Shown: piece by piece, positions 1-11,976 of the stretch
Layout: every line of letters starts with the position of its first letter
Numbering within the stretch: the stretch's first letter is position 1
Source of the DNA: Nereocystis luetkeana
Lineage: Eukaryota > Sar > Phaeophyceae > Laminariales > Laminariaceae
Reading direction: 5' to 3'
Assembly: GCA_031213475.1 (NCBI GenBank)
Contig: JARUPZ010000005.1
Span: 8,056,988-8,120,987, forward strand
DNA length: 64,000 bases
Notes under the pieces: model-generated
Told to the model about the DNA's origin: nothing
What the model saw: only the letters and a program-made list of their open reading frames with translations
Database searches by the model: none
Translations under genes and position numbers: made by a program

Positions 1-650
1 CAGCCAGTAGTTTCCAATCGCCGAAGTTCGTTTGGAAAATTCCACGTAATTGACAGAACCCGTAATCACTTGGCCATTGGCCATCCAAGAAGTCCGAGCA
101 CGCTGGGGTGCGGGAAATGGTCGACCCTTTCATTCATTTGTTTGGACGATTCCACTTAATACGAAGCCCCCCGAAATCGGTGGTTTGGACAATTCCAGTG
201 AATAGGCAGCACTCGAAATCGTTTGCCTAGAGGTTTTCGATTAGCGGACAGCACCTGAAATCAGTTGTCTGATCAGATGTCTGGACAATTCCAAGAATGG
301 ACCAGCACCCGAAATCAATAGGCTGGACACTCTCAATTAACTGGCAGCCCCCGATATAAATTGTTTGAACAGTTCCAATTCATAGACAACCCTCGAAATA
401 TTTTTTTCACACAATTCCAATTAATAAGGTGGTCTTTGAAACCCATTGTCTGGACAATTCCAACTCATAGCCAATCGCCGAAATCAGGGGTCTGGACAAG
501 TTCCAGTTGATGGACAATCGCCGAAATCAATCGTCTGGACAGTTTTCAACTAATGGGCAATCGCCGAAACAATCGTTTGGACAATTCCAATCAACAGAAA
601 GTAGCCAAACCAATCGTCAAAAACAATTCCAATTAACAGCCTCCAAAATC
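1..650. repeat. Decayed satellite, unit about 41 bp
   Basis: The phrase TGGACAATTCCA followed by TTAATGG and AATCGCCGAAATC recurs about every 39-44 bp, most regularly between 327 and 620. At least 12 diverged units are visible and the array runs off the left edge. The 80-codon frame at 507-749 is a product of the repeat. Confidence 0.8.
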
Positions 651-2221
651 AATTGTAGACACCATACTCATACGAGTGCACTACACAACGTATTGAAATA
701 CAGCAGTAGGAATTGTCGAGGGTGTTGTCTATACTACATGCACGTGTAAGGCTGTTCAGATTTGCACGAAAGTTTAATCGCGGTTGAATATGTAGCAGGA
801 GTACTGGTAGATATGTATGGTCTACCAGGTACATGATACCAGATGCGATCGGGGTGCCAGGTGGGCCTCCGGCGGCTCCTACGCAGGGCTGGTTATGTTC
901 CTGCACCACTGGGTCGGAGCAGGATGCCCAATGGGATGGACCCACTGCGGGGTCAGAGCATCAAACGGGAACAGGGTGACAGGCGGTACAAAAAAAACAC
1001 GAGCAAATCCAAATAACCTTGCAGGCACGTGCAATTTCTCCGCCAGTGCAGTGCAGTTATCGCACGAAAGACAACAAGACAGCACAGCAAGGTTCTCTCA
1101 CGTCGGACGTCCTACAGCAGTACGTACAATACGCATACGTACACGCATACACCAGCAGTACTCGTATACGCGTACCACACACGGGGTCGGGGGGGCGGGG
1201 CACCTGCACAAGATTCTGTCTGCGTTCCACCTTTTGATGACGACGAAAAAAACAGCCGCCACTCCAAACCGTTGCTCGCGGAACGTTTGGCAAAGTTCCC
1301 CCCCCGGGAGCGTTTTCAAATTCAACGTTCAAGGCGCACCTGGCTGGCAAGGTATGGTGCCTGGTATGGCACTACGAATGTGGCATGAAATAATTTCAAC
1401 GCCTTCATCTTTACGCATATACGGCACTGGGGGGCTCTCAATAGTGCCGATGGAATAGTGCCACTGCTCCAAAATAATGCTCGTGAAATCGCGTTGGCAT
1501 GACTGGAGTCGTCAATACTGCCGGTACCGGCACTACTGGGAGCGGGCTCTCAATATCAATAATATTGTCAGTTACACTGCCTGCGCGGTTGTGATTAGTG
1601 CCGGTTCAGGCCTCCGCAACAGTACAAACCCTCCCAGCCCTTGGCTCAGCTTGCTGTAGATGAGGCAGGAGAGACACACGGCAGCACAGCAGTACGGTAC
1701 CGGCAACCACACGCGTGTACATCACACACCCCGGCAATAGAAGGTACTGCTGTTGTAGCACACCTATTACCAGGTACACATATGAAACCTACAAAAGCGA
1801 ACAAAACTGCAAGGCAATCCAAGATTCACAGCAGTAGAGGTAGAAAAAAAAAGAAATTTGGCCGTGTTAGAAAACGCCTATTTTCAAAAGGGGAAAACCA
1901 GCCTGGACCAGTTTTCCTCTTTCGCGTCTACTATTAGTAATAGGTGTCCAGGTCCCGGCCCCCTGTCCTGTGGAGCACGACAAGTAGAGGCACACTTACG
2001 TCCCGTCCAACCGGTGAATTGCTGTGCCGCACGACAAAAGACCCTGACGGCCGCGCACGCATGGAGAGCGACAACAACAACCGGTTTTCCTAGTCGAAAA
2101 TTGCGTTTCTTTCCGACAACAGCAGTGGGGGTGTCCGCGCACAAAATAAAATAGAAATGATGTGAGGCGAGAAAGGCCTGCTCATCTATTTTCCCCTTTC
2201 CGGCGACTATTATACTGTAGT
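651..2221. other. Non-coding stretch without a recognised gene
   Basis: I see no family match on either strand. There are scattered TACCAGGTA words (near 826 and 1768), a GGGGCGG/CCCC-rich patch near 1190-1310, and a phrase about TAGTGCCG that recurs near 1440-1620 and 4920-5040. The longest frame (817-1458) has no protein-like features. Confidence 0.5.
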
Positions 2222-4215
2222 CACAAACCCTCATAAAATATGGCACAAATATGACGGACGTATGCAGATTTGGATAGCAGGTCATAGGAGGGCCATATAC
2301 AGGTGGTGGGAGATTCGACCGCTGCATCCTGTTCGCCGACGAAAACATATGTTTCCGGGTGTTTTGGATTGGCCAAGCTTCGCCCCGAGAGTGGCCTCGG
2401 GCCACGTCTGCTCTTGGCGAGGCTTTGCGAGAAGGAGTAGCAGCTGCTGCTGCTGCATGCCTCTGCTGCCGGCTGCTGCAGTAGGTAGGTGCTGCTGCTA
2501 CTGCTGCTGGTACTGCTCCTGCAAGCGTGCTGCTGCTGCTGCACATCGCGTACTACTGCTTTTGCAAGCGTGCTGCTGCTACTGCTGCTGCTGCAAGTAA
2601 ATGTGCTGCTGCAGTGCAAGCGCTGCGGCAATCAAGCGCTGCTGCAAGCAGGCGCTGCTGCAGGCAAGATAGCTGGTTCGAGCAAAAGAGAGCTGCTGCA
2701 AGCGCAGTTGCAAGCGCTGCTGCTGCTGCTGCTGCTGCTGCAAGCTCGTGCACCGTTGCCGCCACGCTCCTGACCTTCGCCTCTACGACCCTTTGTCGGA
2801 CGAGGCGGACAACGAAGAAGGACGACGACCTTCTCGTAGTGGCGTTTTTGATTGCACAGAGAGCGTCGAGCGCAGGATGGACCGCACTTCTGCCTGAAGG
2901 TGCTCGGTGCTGCTTACTGCTTCTGCTGCTGGCCGCTGCAGGTAGGCCCTGCCGCTTTGCACGACTTCTGCTCCGCCTGCAAGTACCGCCGCTTCTGGAA
3001 GTGTTTTTCAACATCAAAATACACCAGGTAATATTGAGCGTTTTTTTCTTGTCGATTTATGCGCATGCCGGAAGGTTTTCGATTATGATCATCTTTCCGA
3101 CTCAACCTCTTTAGAACCGCAGTCCCGTTTTGGGGACAAACTACTTGAAATTTGATTGGGTTTGTCCCCAAAACGGAACTGCGGCTCTAAAAGGGTTGAA
3201 GCCTCCATCAAAACAAAATGTTCTGCGCAGACACCGAAAATATACCCAACTTTAGTATTGATAGTCTGTTTTTATGTTCCAAGAGTTGAGTTTCCCTTAC
3301 AGTCAAAATATAGCCAAGAGTACGTGTGTGCTCAATACTAAAAGGTTGTCTGCGCATGATATTTTTTGTTCCTCAGGGATTCAGGTCGGAAAGATGGTTA
3401 TAATTGGAGACCTTCAGGCACGCGCATAATTGGAAAACCAAAAGACGCTAGATATAGAATTCTTACGTTGGCGAAAAAAAAAAACACTTGCAGTAGCGGC
3501 AGCACTTGCAGACGGAGCACAGGTCGTGCAAGCAGCAGTACCTACCCGCAGCGGCCAGCAGCAGCAACAGCAGCAGCAGCAGCAGCAGCAGCATGCAGCA
3601 GCAAGCTGCAGAAGAAGTAAGAAGCAGCAAGCAACAACATGCAGGAGTGGGGTCTATTCTGCGCTCCTCGGCATTCGCTGTGCGATCAACGCCGCAACAT
3701 TTTCAACAAGAAGATCGCCCTCCTACTTTTTCGTTGTCCTCTCCGCCCGAGAAGGGCTCGTATATAGCGGCGAAAGATCACGAGTGTGGCGGCAACGGTG
3801 CTCGCGCTGCTGTAGCAGCAGCAGCGGCAGCAGTGCTTGCAACAGCGCTTGCAGCAGCGTGTGTTTGAAGCGGCTCTCCTGCTTGCAGCAGCGCTTGCTT
3901 GCGCTTACCGCAGTGCTTGCTTGCCGCAGCGCTCGCAGCAACAGCACTGCAGCAGCACACTACACACAGTAGCAGTGGTACGTGACGTGCAGCAGAGGCA
4001 TGCAGCAGCAGCGGCGGCAGCAGCAATTTGTTCTTCTCGCAAAAACCTCGCCGGGAGCAGACATGGCCCGAGGCCACTCCCGGAACACGCTTGGCCAATC
4101 CAAAGCGTGCGGAGAGTTTTCGGCGAACAGAACGCAGCGGTCGAATCTCATACCAGGTGTCACACAACCAGGGCACTACTGTATGAATAGTACAAATATG
4201 CTATCCAAAAATGCG
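2222..4215. repeat. Fold-back element with long CTG/CAG-rich inverted arms
   Basis: The left arm (about 2222-3104) and right arm (about 3378-4215) are diverged reverse complements. Landmarks pair in order: CTATCCAAA, CAGCGGTCGAATCTC, GTTTTCGGCGAACAG, TTGGCCAATCC, GGCCCGAGGCCACTC, then long GCTGCTG/CAGCAG arrays, GCAGCGGCCAGCAGCAG, and GTCGGAAAGAT at the inner edge. The spacer of about 270 bp holds a family-B MITE and a second inner inverted pair built on TGCGCAGACA. There is no open frame suggestive of a transposase. Confidence 0.8.
3106..3195. mobile_element. Family-B palindromic MITE (piggyBac-like) inside the fold-back spacer
   Basis: A near-perfect hairpin. Half-sites contain AACCGCAGTCCCGTTTTGGG and its complement around a short AT-rich centre (TTGAAATTTGA). 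It lies almost exactly at the inner edge of the left arm. Confidence 0.85.
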
Positions 4216-7200
4216 TAAGCTCGTAATATTTGCGCAGTTTGAATAGGCCTTTTGATTGAATAGTGCCGTCTGTAACGAGAGAATGGATGAGCATAATATT
4301 TCGTGACACTTTTTATTTTGCGCAGACACTCGAGTGATGATAGGTATCGATCGACCCACAAAAACACAACGTCAAAATCGGCCTTGACAGAGGCCTTTTA
4401 AAACAGTGGGTGTAAGGAAAAGGGTATTCAGAGGCGAAACGCCTTCCGCCCACAAACCCCGAATTTCTTGGATCTTCGATATCTCGAGACTACTACTGTG
4501 CCAATAATGCTATTTTTGTTTTTGTTGGTGTCATTGACGGCTGTCATAAATGACACTATTTTCGATTTTGGCAAAGGAAATACGTCACCAGGCATCTTGT
4601 ACCTGGTTCAAAACAAAACACGATCTATTTGAATACCGGTATCGTCGGAAAGGCAATTCTCAACTTTTCGTAGGAAAAATCGGCTGTTCTGGGGAGATGC
4701 CGCCCGCTACCTACAGAAGGCTAGGATGGCGATGCATCGCAGCCAATGCCTCTAAACCGGCTCGACAAGGCGGGCATGGACAACTAAATTTGAGAGGCTA
4801 TGAGGAGAGGAGGGGAGAACAGGAAAGCACAGCAGGAGTACAGAGTACAAGCAGCAGCACGTACTATATACGCACATCGTTTGTACAACTTCAATTGCTC
4901 AACAATTCGCACAAAATGTTCATCAAGCGTCCCGGCATAGGCACTATTGAGGGCATTTCAGACCCGAGCAGTGCCGTTATCGGTAGAGCATTCCCAAAAA
5001 AGCCGGTGGCCCGAATAGTGCCGCTTTTAGAGGGCTGGCACGTACCGGCGACGATCGGGAGCCCCCCACAGCAGTAGACACAAACCGAAGTATCCTATTA
5101 CATGCTACGGCATTCGGCGTGCAGCACCTCAGCATGCATGTATATAGAACATGTTGTTTCTTGTTCATTTTTGTTTGTGTTGTGGTTGTTGTTTGTTTTG
5201 TTATTTTCGTTCTCGTTGTTGTTGTTGCTGCTGTTGTGGTTGTTGTTGTTGTGGTTGTTGCCGTTGTTGTTGCTGTTGATGTTGTTGTCGCTGTAGTCTT
5301 CATACGTTCTTCACCCAACGCAGCGTCCTCGTCAAGTTTGGCGTGAAAAAAAAAGTTTCCGTCTGACTCAGAGTGACCGGTTTTCCTTGGCGGGTCCTCT
5401 GTAGGCCCTTGACGAACGAGCCCGTGCTTCTGTTTACCGTTTCTTAACTGCATGCACTTGTTTTTTTTGGGGGGGACGGGGGCGGGGATTACTCGAAATT
5501 AGTGCGGGAATATTTCGGCAGTAGTAAAGGGGTTCAGTGCTCCGGCGTTACAATAGGGTTTTCGCCTTGTTCAGAGAGAGTAGGCGTTTTTTTCACACGT
5601 TTATAGCCGGCCCACACGAGCCCATGCTTCTTAGTTCCTATTATTAATAGTTGAAATTAGAGCGCTCAGCAGCAAGAACCATACACCAGGTATACTACGT
5701 AGTAAAAACCGCCCACTCTGACCGAAGATGTAGTAAATATTTAGACACGAATACGGGCATCAAGCGGTTCTTATTTTCCGCGCAGAATGGCAATCCTACC
5801 AGTACCAGGGATAGTATAAACCAACGTATGCCCAAGGTCGATGTCACAATGAGGTTTCAGTGTTCTTCAAAAGAGCAGGCGTTTCTTTTCGGCGGGACCA
5901 CGTAATGTACGCGGTTGGCGAGACCATGATTCTCAGTTGGTTGATAGGGTATATAAGTGCTTGGGGTCCTCGATCGGAAAATAGAAAACAGAAAATAGAA
6001 AATATTGATAAGCGTCAGGTGCATCTTTGTGAGTCTTCAACCCCCGGCAAGAAACGCAGCCGCAAATATCGTGTACACACCCATAGACCACACTTCCACT
6101 CGATACTCCCGAAACATGTGGGAAAAAAAAAATCCGTGTACTATTAATACTAATATTAATAGCACGATACAACAATGGAATCTTAATCTTCATCTTCCGC
6201 GCGCCCCCGAACGCGTCTCGCGTGGCGCACCGCGCATCAGAGACGAAAGGACAGCCCTTGGAGCACGGTGGAACACGGAACACGTGGTTCCAGTCACCAT
6301 GTATGTGGCCATGGCCGTTGCCATCTTCATTCGTGGAATTATGGAGCGGAACGTGTCACTGAGTACCAGGTACATGTCATCGAGGGACCTGACTCCAGAA
6401 GGCGCCCGTTCAAAAACTGCACCAACCCACGTTTCGGCGGGCAAATTGCCTTGATTTCGGGTCGATTCACTTTCGGAGAAGGGTGGGCAGGGTAGAGAAG
6501 ACGGTGGGAAGGTTAGGGGGGGGAGGGGGGGTACTCATTTGTTGCTTGACATAATAATTTGACTATTAACCACGCATCCCTTTCGAGACGGGAGGGGGGG
6601 GGGGGAGGCAGCAGGTGCTTGTCTGTGCACCCGGTATTTGTCTCTCTTTGCAAGTCCTACACAAACGTCGGGGTACGAAAAGACTAATGTCACCCTGCTG
6701 GCTCTTGCTCTCTCTCGGGTTCGAATCTCCGCCGGTTATTTCACTGTACGTGGCTTTTTACTTTTTACTTTAGATCGATGGTCCCGTCTCCGAATTTTTT
6801 AGTGTATGTACACATTGTACGAGTGAGAAAAAAAAACTCCATGAAAACGGACGAACGACGAGCAACGAACTGCTGTACGAGGACGTAAGTGGGGATCCTG
6901 AACCCTGTATGTAAACAAAAAAAACATATAAAGAAGGGAAGCAAGTGCCGGGGGGGGGAAGGAGAAGGGAAGCCTCTTCAAAATTTTAACGGCTGGGTGG
7001 GCCTTTCGTTTTCATTCAGCCACTGAAAACGTCATCAGAATTTTTACCTTGCGTCAGTCACCCCACGTCCGAACGCCTCCCTCCAAAGGGGAGCATTGTT
7101 CGCAAATCTACATTAATGTACTTTCCCGCTTGACTCAACTCGTGTATACGCTGGAGCGTTCGCCCTTGGAGACCTTCTCATATCGGTTAAATACAAAAGA

Positions 7201-9364
7201 AGTGCATCTCCATAGGTACCGTACAGAACATGCTGTATCCAAAACAACAGAAGCGACCTATCCCGTCGGGAACAACCAAAACCGCAGTCTCTCACTCACC
7301 CAAGTGCTGTCTTCGTACACAAGAGTGCACGATTTGAGCGCGAGCGTTATCATGTCGGGGTCGGCGGGGGGGGGGGGGGGGGGGAGGGGGTGTTGCATGT
7401 ATGTACAACTCCTCGTAGTGTCCGTTCCGGGTACAAAATACGCAATTCTCTTAACAAACCCAGCAGCGCCGGGATGCTGCATGCTGGTGGCCGATATTGT
7501 GATCGTCATGAAAATTCAGACATGTTCTCCCGTTCAAGCCTGATGTCGGCCTCGTAGTTTCAGGGTGTGAAGAGAGGGAGGCTGATGGTGCGCTACCTTT
7601 AGGTTCTGTACAAAGCACTGCAGCAGCAGAGTATCGTGCACGATGCAGATCATACTAGGTGCCTGGTACGTACCGTTTTGCTGTCTGCACGTATCACGTA
7701 GGGCATTATATATTTCAGCCATGGATGCGCTGGTCAACCTGTCCTAGTTCTGCGCGGTTCTTGAACTTGGGGTAGGTTTTCATATTTGTTGTGGTTATTG
7801 GTTACGCAAATAGTCCCCGAAAAAAAAGCCTCGATCTACGTTGGGAAAAAAAATATTAAAAAAAATATATATATTTTTTTTTTGGCTCTAGAATCGAGAG
7901 CAGTAGTAGCGCAGCAGCAGCAGCAACAACAGCAGCAGGAGAACAGCATGATCACAGCAGTAGTAGCGTTCGTAGCGTGCTGCGTTTCAGGTGTTGCCCA
8001 CCCAGCAGCACCCCACCCAGAGCACCGATCGTCGTGTGACATTACCAATATACGCAAAAAGGGACGGCAGCGACCCATCCCCTACAAAAAACGCCTCAAT
8101 GTAGTTTGGGGGTGCGGTTCTTGCGTGCGCGTTTCACATTTATATGTACCTACATAGGAGCCATCTGCGGTTTTAGTCAGTTCAATACGGCAAAAAGCAG
8201 AATATGGGCTGCTTAGACCTATGCCAATGGAAACGCGAAGTTCATAAATTTTTTTCAAATATATGGCTTTCAAAAAACAGCCGAAAATTTTCTCGTACCG
8301 CCGCTGTGGGAAAAAAAGAGAAAACTGTTCGATTTTTTCTTTTTTTTCCCCAACGGCTGCAGGCGGCGCAATTTGTGTTTTTCTAGTCGCAAATTGTCAA
8401 CACGGTAATCGAAACCAGCTCGTGCGACGATCGACGCTCGATCTCGACATAGACTCAGCCCACGGCCAATCCACTCGGTATCTGGCAAGCCCAACGAGTA
8501 TAGATGACGGCCTCGAAGATATCAGGCGGATCCATGGTCTAGGGGGCGAGAGCTTGCCGGCGGCGTCCTACGGAATCCTCCCAAACCTGAAAAAAGTCTA
8601 TTTTTTGCCATTCGAGACGGATGGAGAAGTTTTGTCTTCTGTTTTGTGCAAACCAGCGGCCAAAAGTTTTTTTATCACACGCCTGGTCAGCTCCCGCCAC
8701 ATGACACCGGCCATGGTGTGAAGACGGTGACCCTAGGGTGGGTCGGAGCCCCTAACGAGCGCACTCCGTTCAGAATTCATGACGCATTCGTTGGTTTTGT
8801 TGATCGATGTCTGTCGAGGACTCGGAATCTCGCCGCTTCGAACCAAAGATCGGCCTGAGTTTTTTTCAAGCCGATGTTGGCCCAACATCGGCCCCAGATT
8901 TGCTTTTTTCGGGCTTTTCCAAAAGTTAGGAACTTTTTTTTTTTTAGGTGGCCCATAGGAAGCGTGTTCTGAATTTTTTTCGCGGGTATCTTTGAAATTC
9001 AAACCTTTTATTGCAACTTCGCTGTACCATTGGCATAGGTCTTACGGGTAATTATCGCAAAACAGGGAAAATTCAAGACACGCCCCCGGCAGGGGACCTA
9101 AAGGCACATTGTACACCAGATTGTGCGGAATTGTTTTTTTTTTCTCAAGCAACATTTGTACGTATTTTTTTTCGGAGCGGGTGGAATATCGTACACACGA
9201 GGGTGTTTCGACTTGTTGGCTACCCAAGCCGTCATCGGTATCGCAGGGCCGAAGCGCAAGCTCGAAGTCCGGCCGCGGCAACCAGCAGCCAGGGGGGTGT
9301 ACTGGTGTACTACTGCTGTATGGTTTTCGTAAATAGAGAACACGGGGCGTTGATGTTTTTAGTA
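4216..9364. other. Long gene-poor stretch
   Basis: No gene is recognised. It contains a TTG/GTT tract (5163-5295), G-rich tracts (6517-6610, 7363-7390), a CAG/CAA tract (7903-7940), and a 130-bp segment (about 4470-4600) whose phrase GGTGTCATTGACGGCTGTCA recurs diverged near 28140-28280. Open frames here are short, overlap on several strands and show no family motif. Confidence 0.5.
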
Positions 9365-9445
9365 GTGCAGTCCCTTTGAGGAGACAAGCTATTTAGATTG
9401 GGTATGGTTTGTCCGCAGAACGGGACTGCGGTCCCAAAATGGTCA
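9365..9445. mobile_element. Family-B MITE, diverged copy
   Basis: The right half (GTTTGTCCGCAGAACGGGAC) is clear and the left half is decayed. It is the first of four copies lying within 480 bp. Confidence 0.65.
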
Positions 9446-9467
9446 AGAGCAATTTCTTGAGGCTTAA

Positions 9468-9567
9468 CCCTTTTAGGACTGCAGTCTCGTTCAGGAGACA
9501 ATTTTGGGACAAACTACTTGGAATTTGACACGTGTGTCCCCAAAACGGGACTGTAGTTCTAAAAGGG
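9468..9567. mobile_element. Family-B MITE with TTAA flanks
   Basis: The element reads CCCTTTTAGGACTGCAGTC to TAAAAGGG and is bounded by TTAA on both sides (9464-9467 and 9568-9571). TTAA target duplication plus a CCC terminus is the signature of the piggyBac superfamily. Confidence 0.85.
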
Positions 9568-9632
9568 TTAAAAAACCGGTCGCGACAAGCACGTAATGGT
9601 CCAAAAAAACGACATACAATACGAGTGTGTAA

Positions 9633-9720
9633 CCCTTTTAGGACTGCAGTCCCGTTTTGGGGACAAACTACTTATAAGTTGACTGGTTTGTCCCCGAAAC
9701 GGGATTGCGGTTCTAGAAGG
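9633..9720. mobile_element. Family-B MITE
   Basis: A full palindrome with the centre ACTTATAAGTTGACTGG. The right flank is TTAA and the left is GTAA, so one target base has changed. Confidence 0.85.
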
Positions 9721-9754
9721 TTAATATTAATAGTAACTCGTACTCGCAACAAAA

Positions 9755-9844
9755 CCCTTTAAGCACCGCACTCCCATATGTGGGGACAAAGCTCTCTAAC
9801 TATCAGTGGTTTGTCCCCAAAACGGGACTGGGGTCCTAAAAGGG
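9755..9844. mobile_element. Family-B MITE, diverged left half
   Basis: The right half is intact (GGTTTGTCCCCAAAACGGGA ... AAAAGGG, then TTAA). The left half is altered (CCCTTTAAGCACCGCACTCC). It is the last of the 9365-9844 cluster. Confidence 0.8.
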
Positions 9845-9955
9845 TTAACAAGTTAGAACCGTGTGCGGTTATCAACCGCGATCCGCGAATACATACGCGC
9901 GTCCCTGGTTTCAAGACCATTGCCCCCCCCTATACGTCAATACGTGAGAAATACG

Positions 9956-10037
9956 TACAACTCTGTCCCCAAATATAAGGACCTTTTAACACTAAAATTC
10001 ATACAAAATGTATCTTATATTTAGGGACACAGTTGTG
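9956..10037. mobile_element. Family-C Stowaway-like MITE
   Basis: The terminal inverted repeats are ACAACTCTGTCCCCAAATAT and its complement ending GGGACACAGTTGT. The element spans about 80 bp with an AT-rich centre, and the left target is TA. The ACTCTGTCCC...AATATAAG layout resembles plant Stowaway (Tc1/mariner) MITEs. Confidence 0.75.
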
Positions 10038-10102
10038 AGACTGAGTACATGCACTCGCGGGATGCGGTGAAGGAGCGTAAACATAGTTACGGGTGAAGCG
10101 TG

Positions 10103-10103
<1 letters not shown>

Positions 10104-10136
<33 letters not shown>
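10104..10136. repeat. CAG microsatellite
   Basis: An uninterrupted CAG run follows GTGAAGCGTGAAG. A second CAG run lies at about 10756-10783. Both only create poly-Ser/Ala/Gln frames. Confidence 0.9.
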
Positions 10137-10137
<1 letters not shown>

Positions 10138-10751
10138 CATGGGCGGCTGCATGCTGCACGATGTGAGAGGAAAAAAAACACACACATTTTACTTTTGTGA
10201 CGCAAAAAAGAGCAAGCTGTAGGAGTGGTATTTTGTACGTGCGGACGTACGATCATGCAATGTTACAACATTACGTCGTATACGTATAATATGTACGTAC
10301 AGCGGCGGCGCAGCAGAGACAGCTACAAAGCAGAGCATTACTCGTACGTATACCTGGTACAGCAGTACCTTGATTACTGCCACCGGTACGTACGGCCGTG
10401 CAAACGGACGGACAAACAGAGCTTTATGTTGTAGGTGCCAAAATGTTGACTTGTCGGCCTGTCGGTGTTTGATGGAAAAATCCAAAATGACTCGTGCAAT
10501 GATTCCTAAATATGCAGAATTGCGGGTCGGCGGGTCGGAAGCTCACAGCCATGATCACAACTATCAAGTGGGTCGTATGAGCATTCACTATTATGAGTTT
10601 TTCACTGCCAGGTTTACGAGTATTCATTATTCACTACAATACGAGTATTCACTGCGCGTACTGACAAGGCTACTTACGGACGACGTACTGCTGCTGCGAA
10701 TTACACTACTGCAGCCGCTGTACTCTAGTGCTGTACGTGCTTATTTGGTCT

Positions 10752-10784
<33 letters not shown>

Positions 10785-10899
10785 CGGCGGTGGCGCGGCG
10801 GCAGCGGCGCACGCAGTACGTACGTAAGGATCATGAAACAATGCTTTATTGCCGCTCCCTCCGCTCCGCTCGCCATTTCACTCTATCTTGTACAACGAA

Positions 10900-11225
10900 T
10901 ATCGCGATTTGTGTTGGATATATTGGATATCCAAGGAGAAACGAGTTACAGATGTAGACACGATACCGAAAACACACAACACAAAACTGTCGGCATAGAC
11001 GTACGATATACACGTACGATTTCGATACTTGATAGATTGAAGCTTTCGTTCGATATTTGCCACAAAGAAATAAACAAAAACAATAAAAAAACACGGGGAT
11101 GCCTGGGTATCGGAGGGCCAAACGCGTTCGATATTTTGAAATATCGCAACTTCGATGTGTCGATACACCAAAACTTCTCGATACGATATCCATCACTAAT
11201 AATCGCGATCGACATTATCGACACC
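10900..11225. repeat. Dispersed repeat rich in CGATAT/ATATCG words (copy 1)
   Basis: Many CGATA, GATATC and TCGATAC words occur, with the closing phrase CTCGATACGATATCCATCAC and ATCGACATTATCGACACC. A second diverged copy lies at about 49780-50050, with the same closing order. Dense subterminal short words suggest a non-autonomous DNA transposon of unknown superfamily. Confidence 0.5.
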
Positions 11226-11418
11226 ACGACAGCAACAGTAAAGGGCAGTCAACCAGCGGGCGGGTGGTCGGTGGTCAAGTGGTGGGCTTTTTACCGCGGA
11301 TACTACTGTCCATTGAGAAATATCACACTGCAATATCGCCATACAAAATTGTCGTGGAGGCCTCGAGACTGCTGTGCCGTTGCCCGCTCGGGAACGAGCG
11401 ACTCTTGCCTCTCGTTAA

Positions 11419-11524
11419 CCCTTCTAGAACTCCAGTCCCGTTTTGGGTTTTGGGGACACACGACTCAAATTTCAAGGCATTTCTCTCCAATTGTCCCAAA
11501 AACGAGACTCCGGTCCTGAAAGGG
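11419..11524. mobile_element. Family-B MITE with TTAA flanks
   Basis: CCCTTCTAGAACTCCAGTCC to GAAAGGG, flanked by TTAA. The TTTTGGG segment is duplicated inside the left half (GTTTTGGGTTTTGGGG). A family-A MITE starts 7 bp downstream. Confidence 0.85.
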
Positions 11525-11531
11525 TTAATAT

Positions 11532-11636
11532 TTACGGGGGGCCATAGTTAACAGGACCAAATATTGTTAGTAAAAATGGTTAAACATATAGGTTTTTATG
11601 TGTACCATAGGTCCTGTTAACTATGGTCCCCCGTAA
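11532..11636. mobile_element. Family-A palindromic MITE (TTACGGGGG, TA target)
   Basis: Inverted ends TTACGGGGGGCCATAGTTAA and its complement enclose AAATATTGTTAGTAAAAATG and an ATATAGGTTTTTATGTGTAC arm. Eleven copies of this family, about 105 bp long, lie in the window. Most are bounded by TA, the Tc1/mariner-type target. Confidence 0.88.
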
Positions 11637-11976
11637 TAGTAGCCTCGCTCCTTGGTCTTCCCTCTTGAGAACAGCGTCTGGACTGGCGTAAATTCGTGGA
11701 CTAAGCAGTACCGCTGTTGCAGTATACCAGGGAATACCGCACGCCACGTATCAGCAGTAGTTGCCATTCTTGGTTATTAGCCACCGAAAAACTGAAAAAC
11801 GAAAAACCGAGGTGAACATACCCGTACCAGGTGCGAGCACGTCGTAAGTTTTATACGGCGGTACCTAAAAAAACAACTATTAATACCAGGTATTAATATT
11901 AAAATTACACCGGCGGTACTCTGTCTAGCTACTCACTATAGTCGAGTATCGCTGTAGAGGTAACTTACACGTACGC

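Noticed and set aside
2480-4010. Poly-Gln/Ala/Leu protein in the CAG/CTG arrays
   Set aside because: All frames are open over triplet arrays. The sequence is the mirrored arm of a fold-back element.
10728-11519. 263-codon plus frame
   Set aside because: It runs through a CAG microsatellite, the CGATAT-word repeat and a family-B MITE, with no domain.
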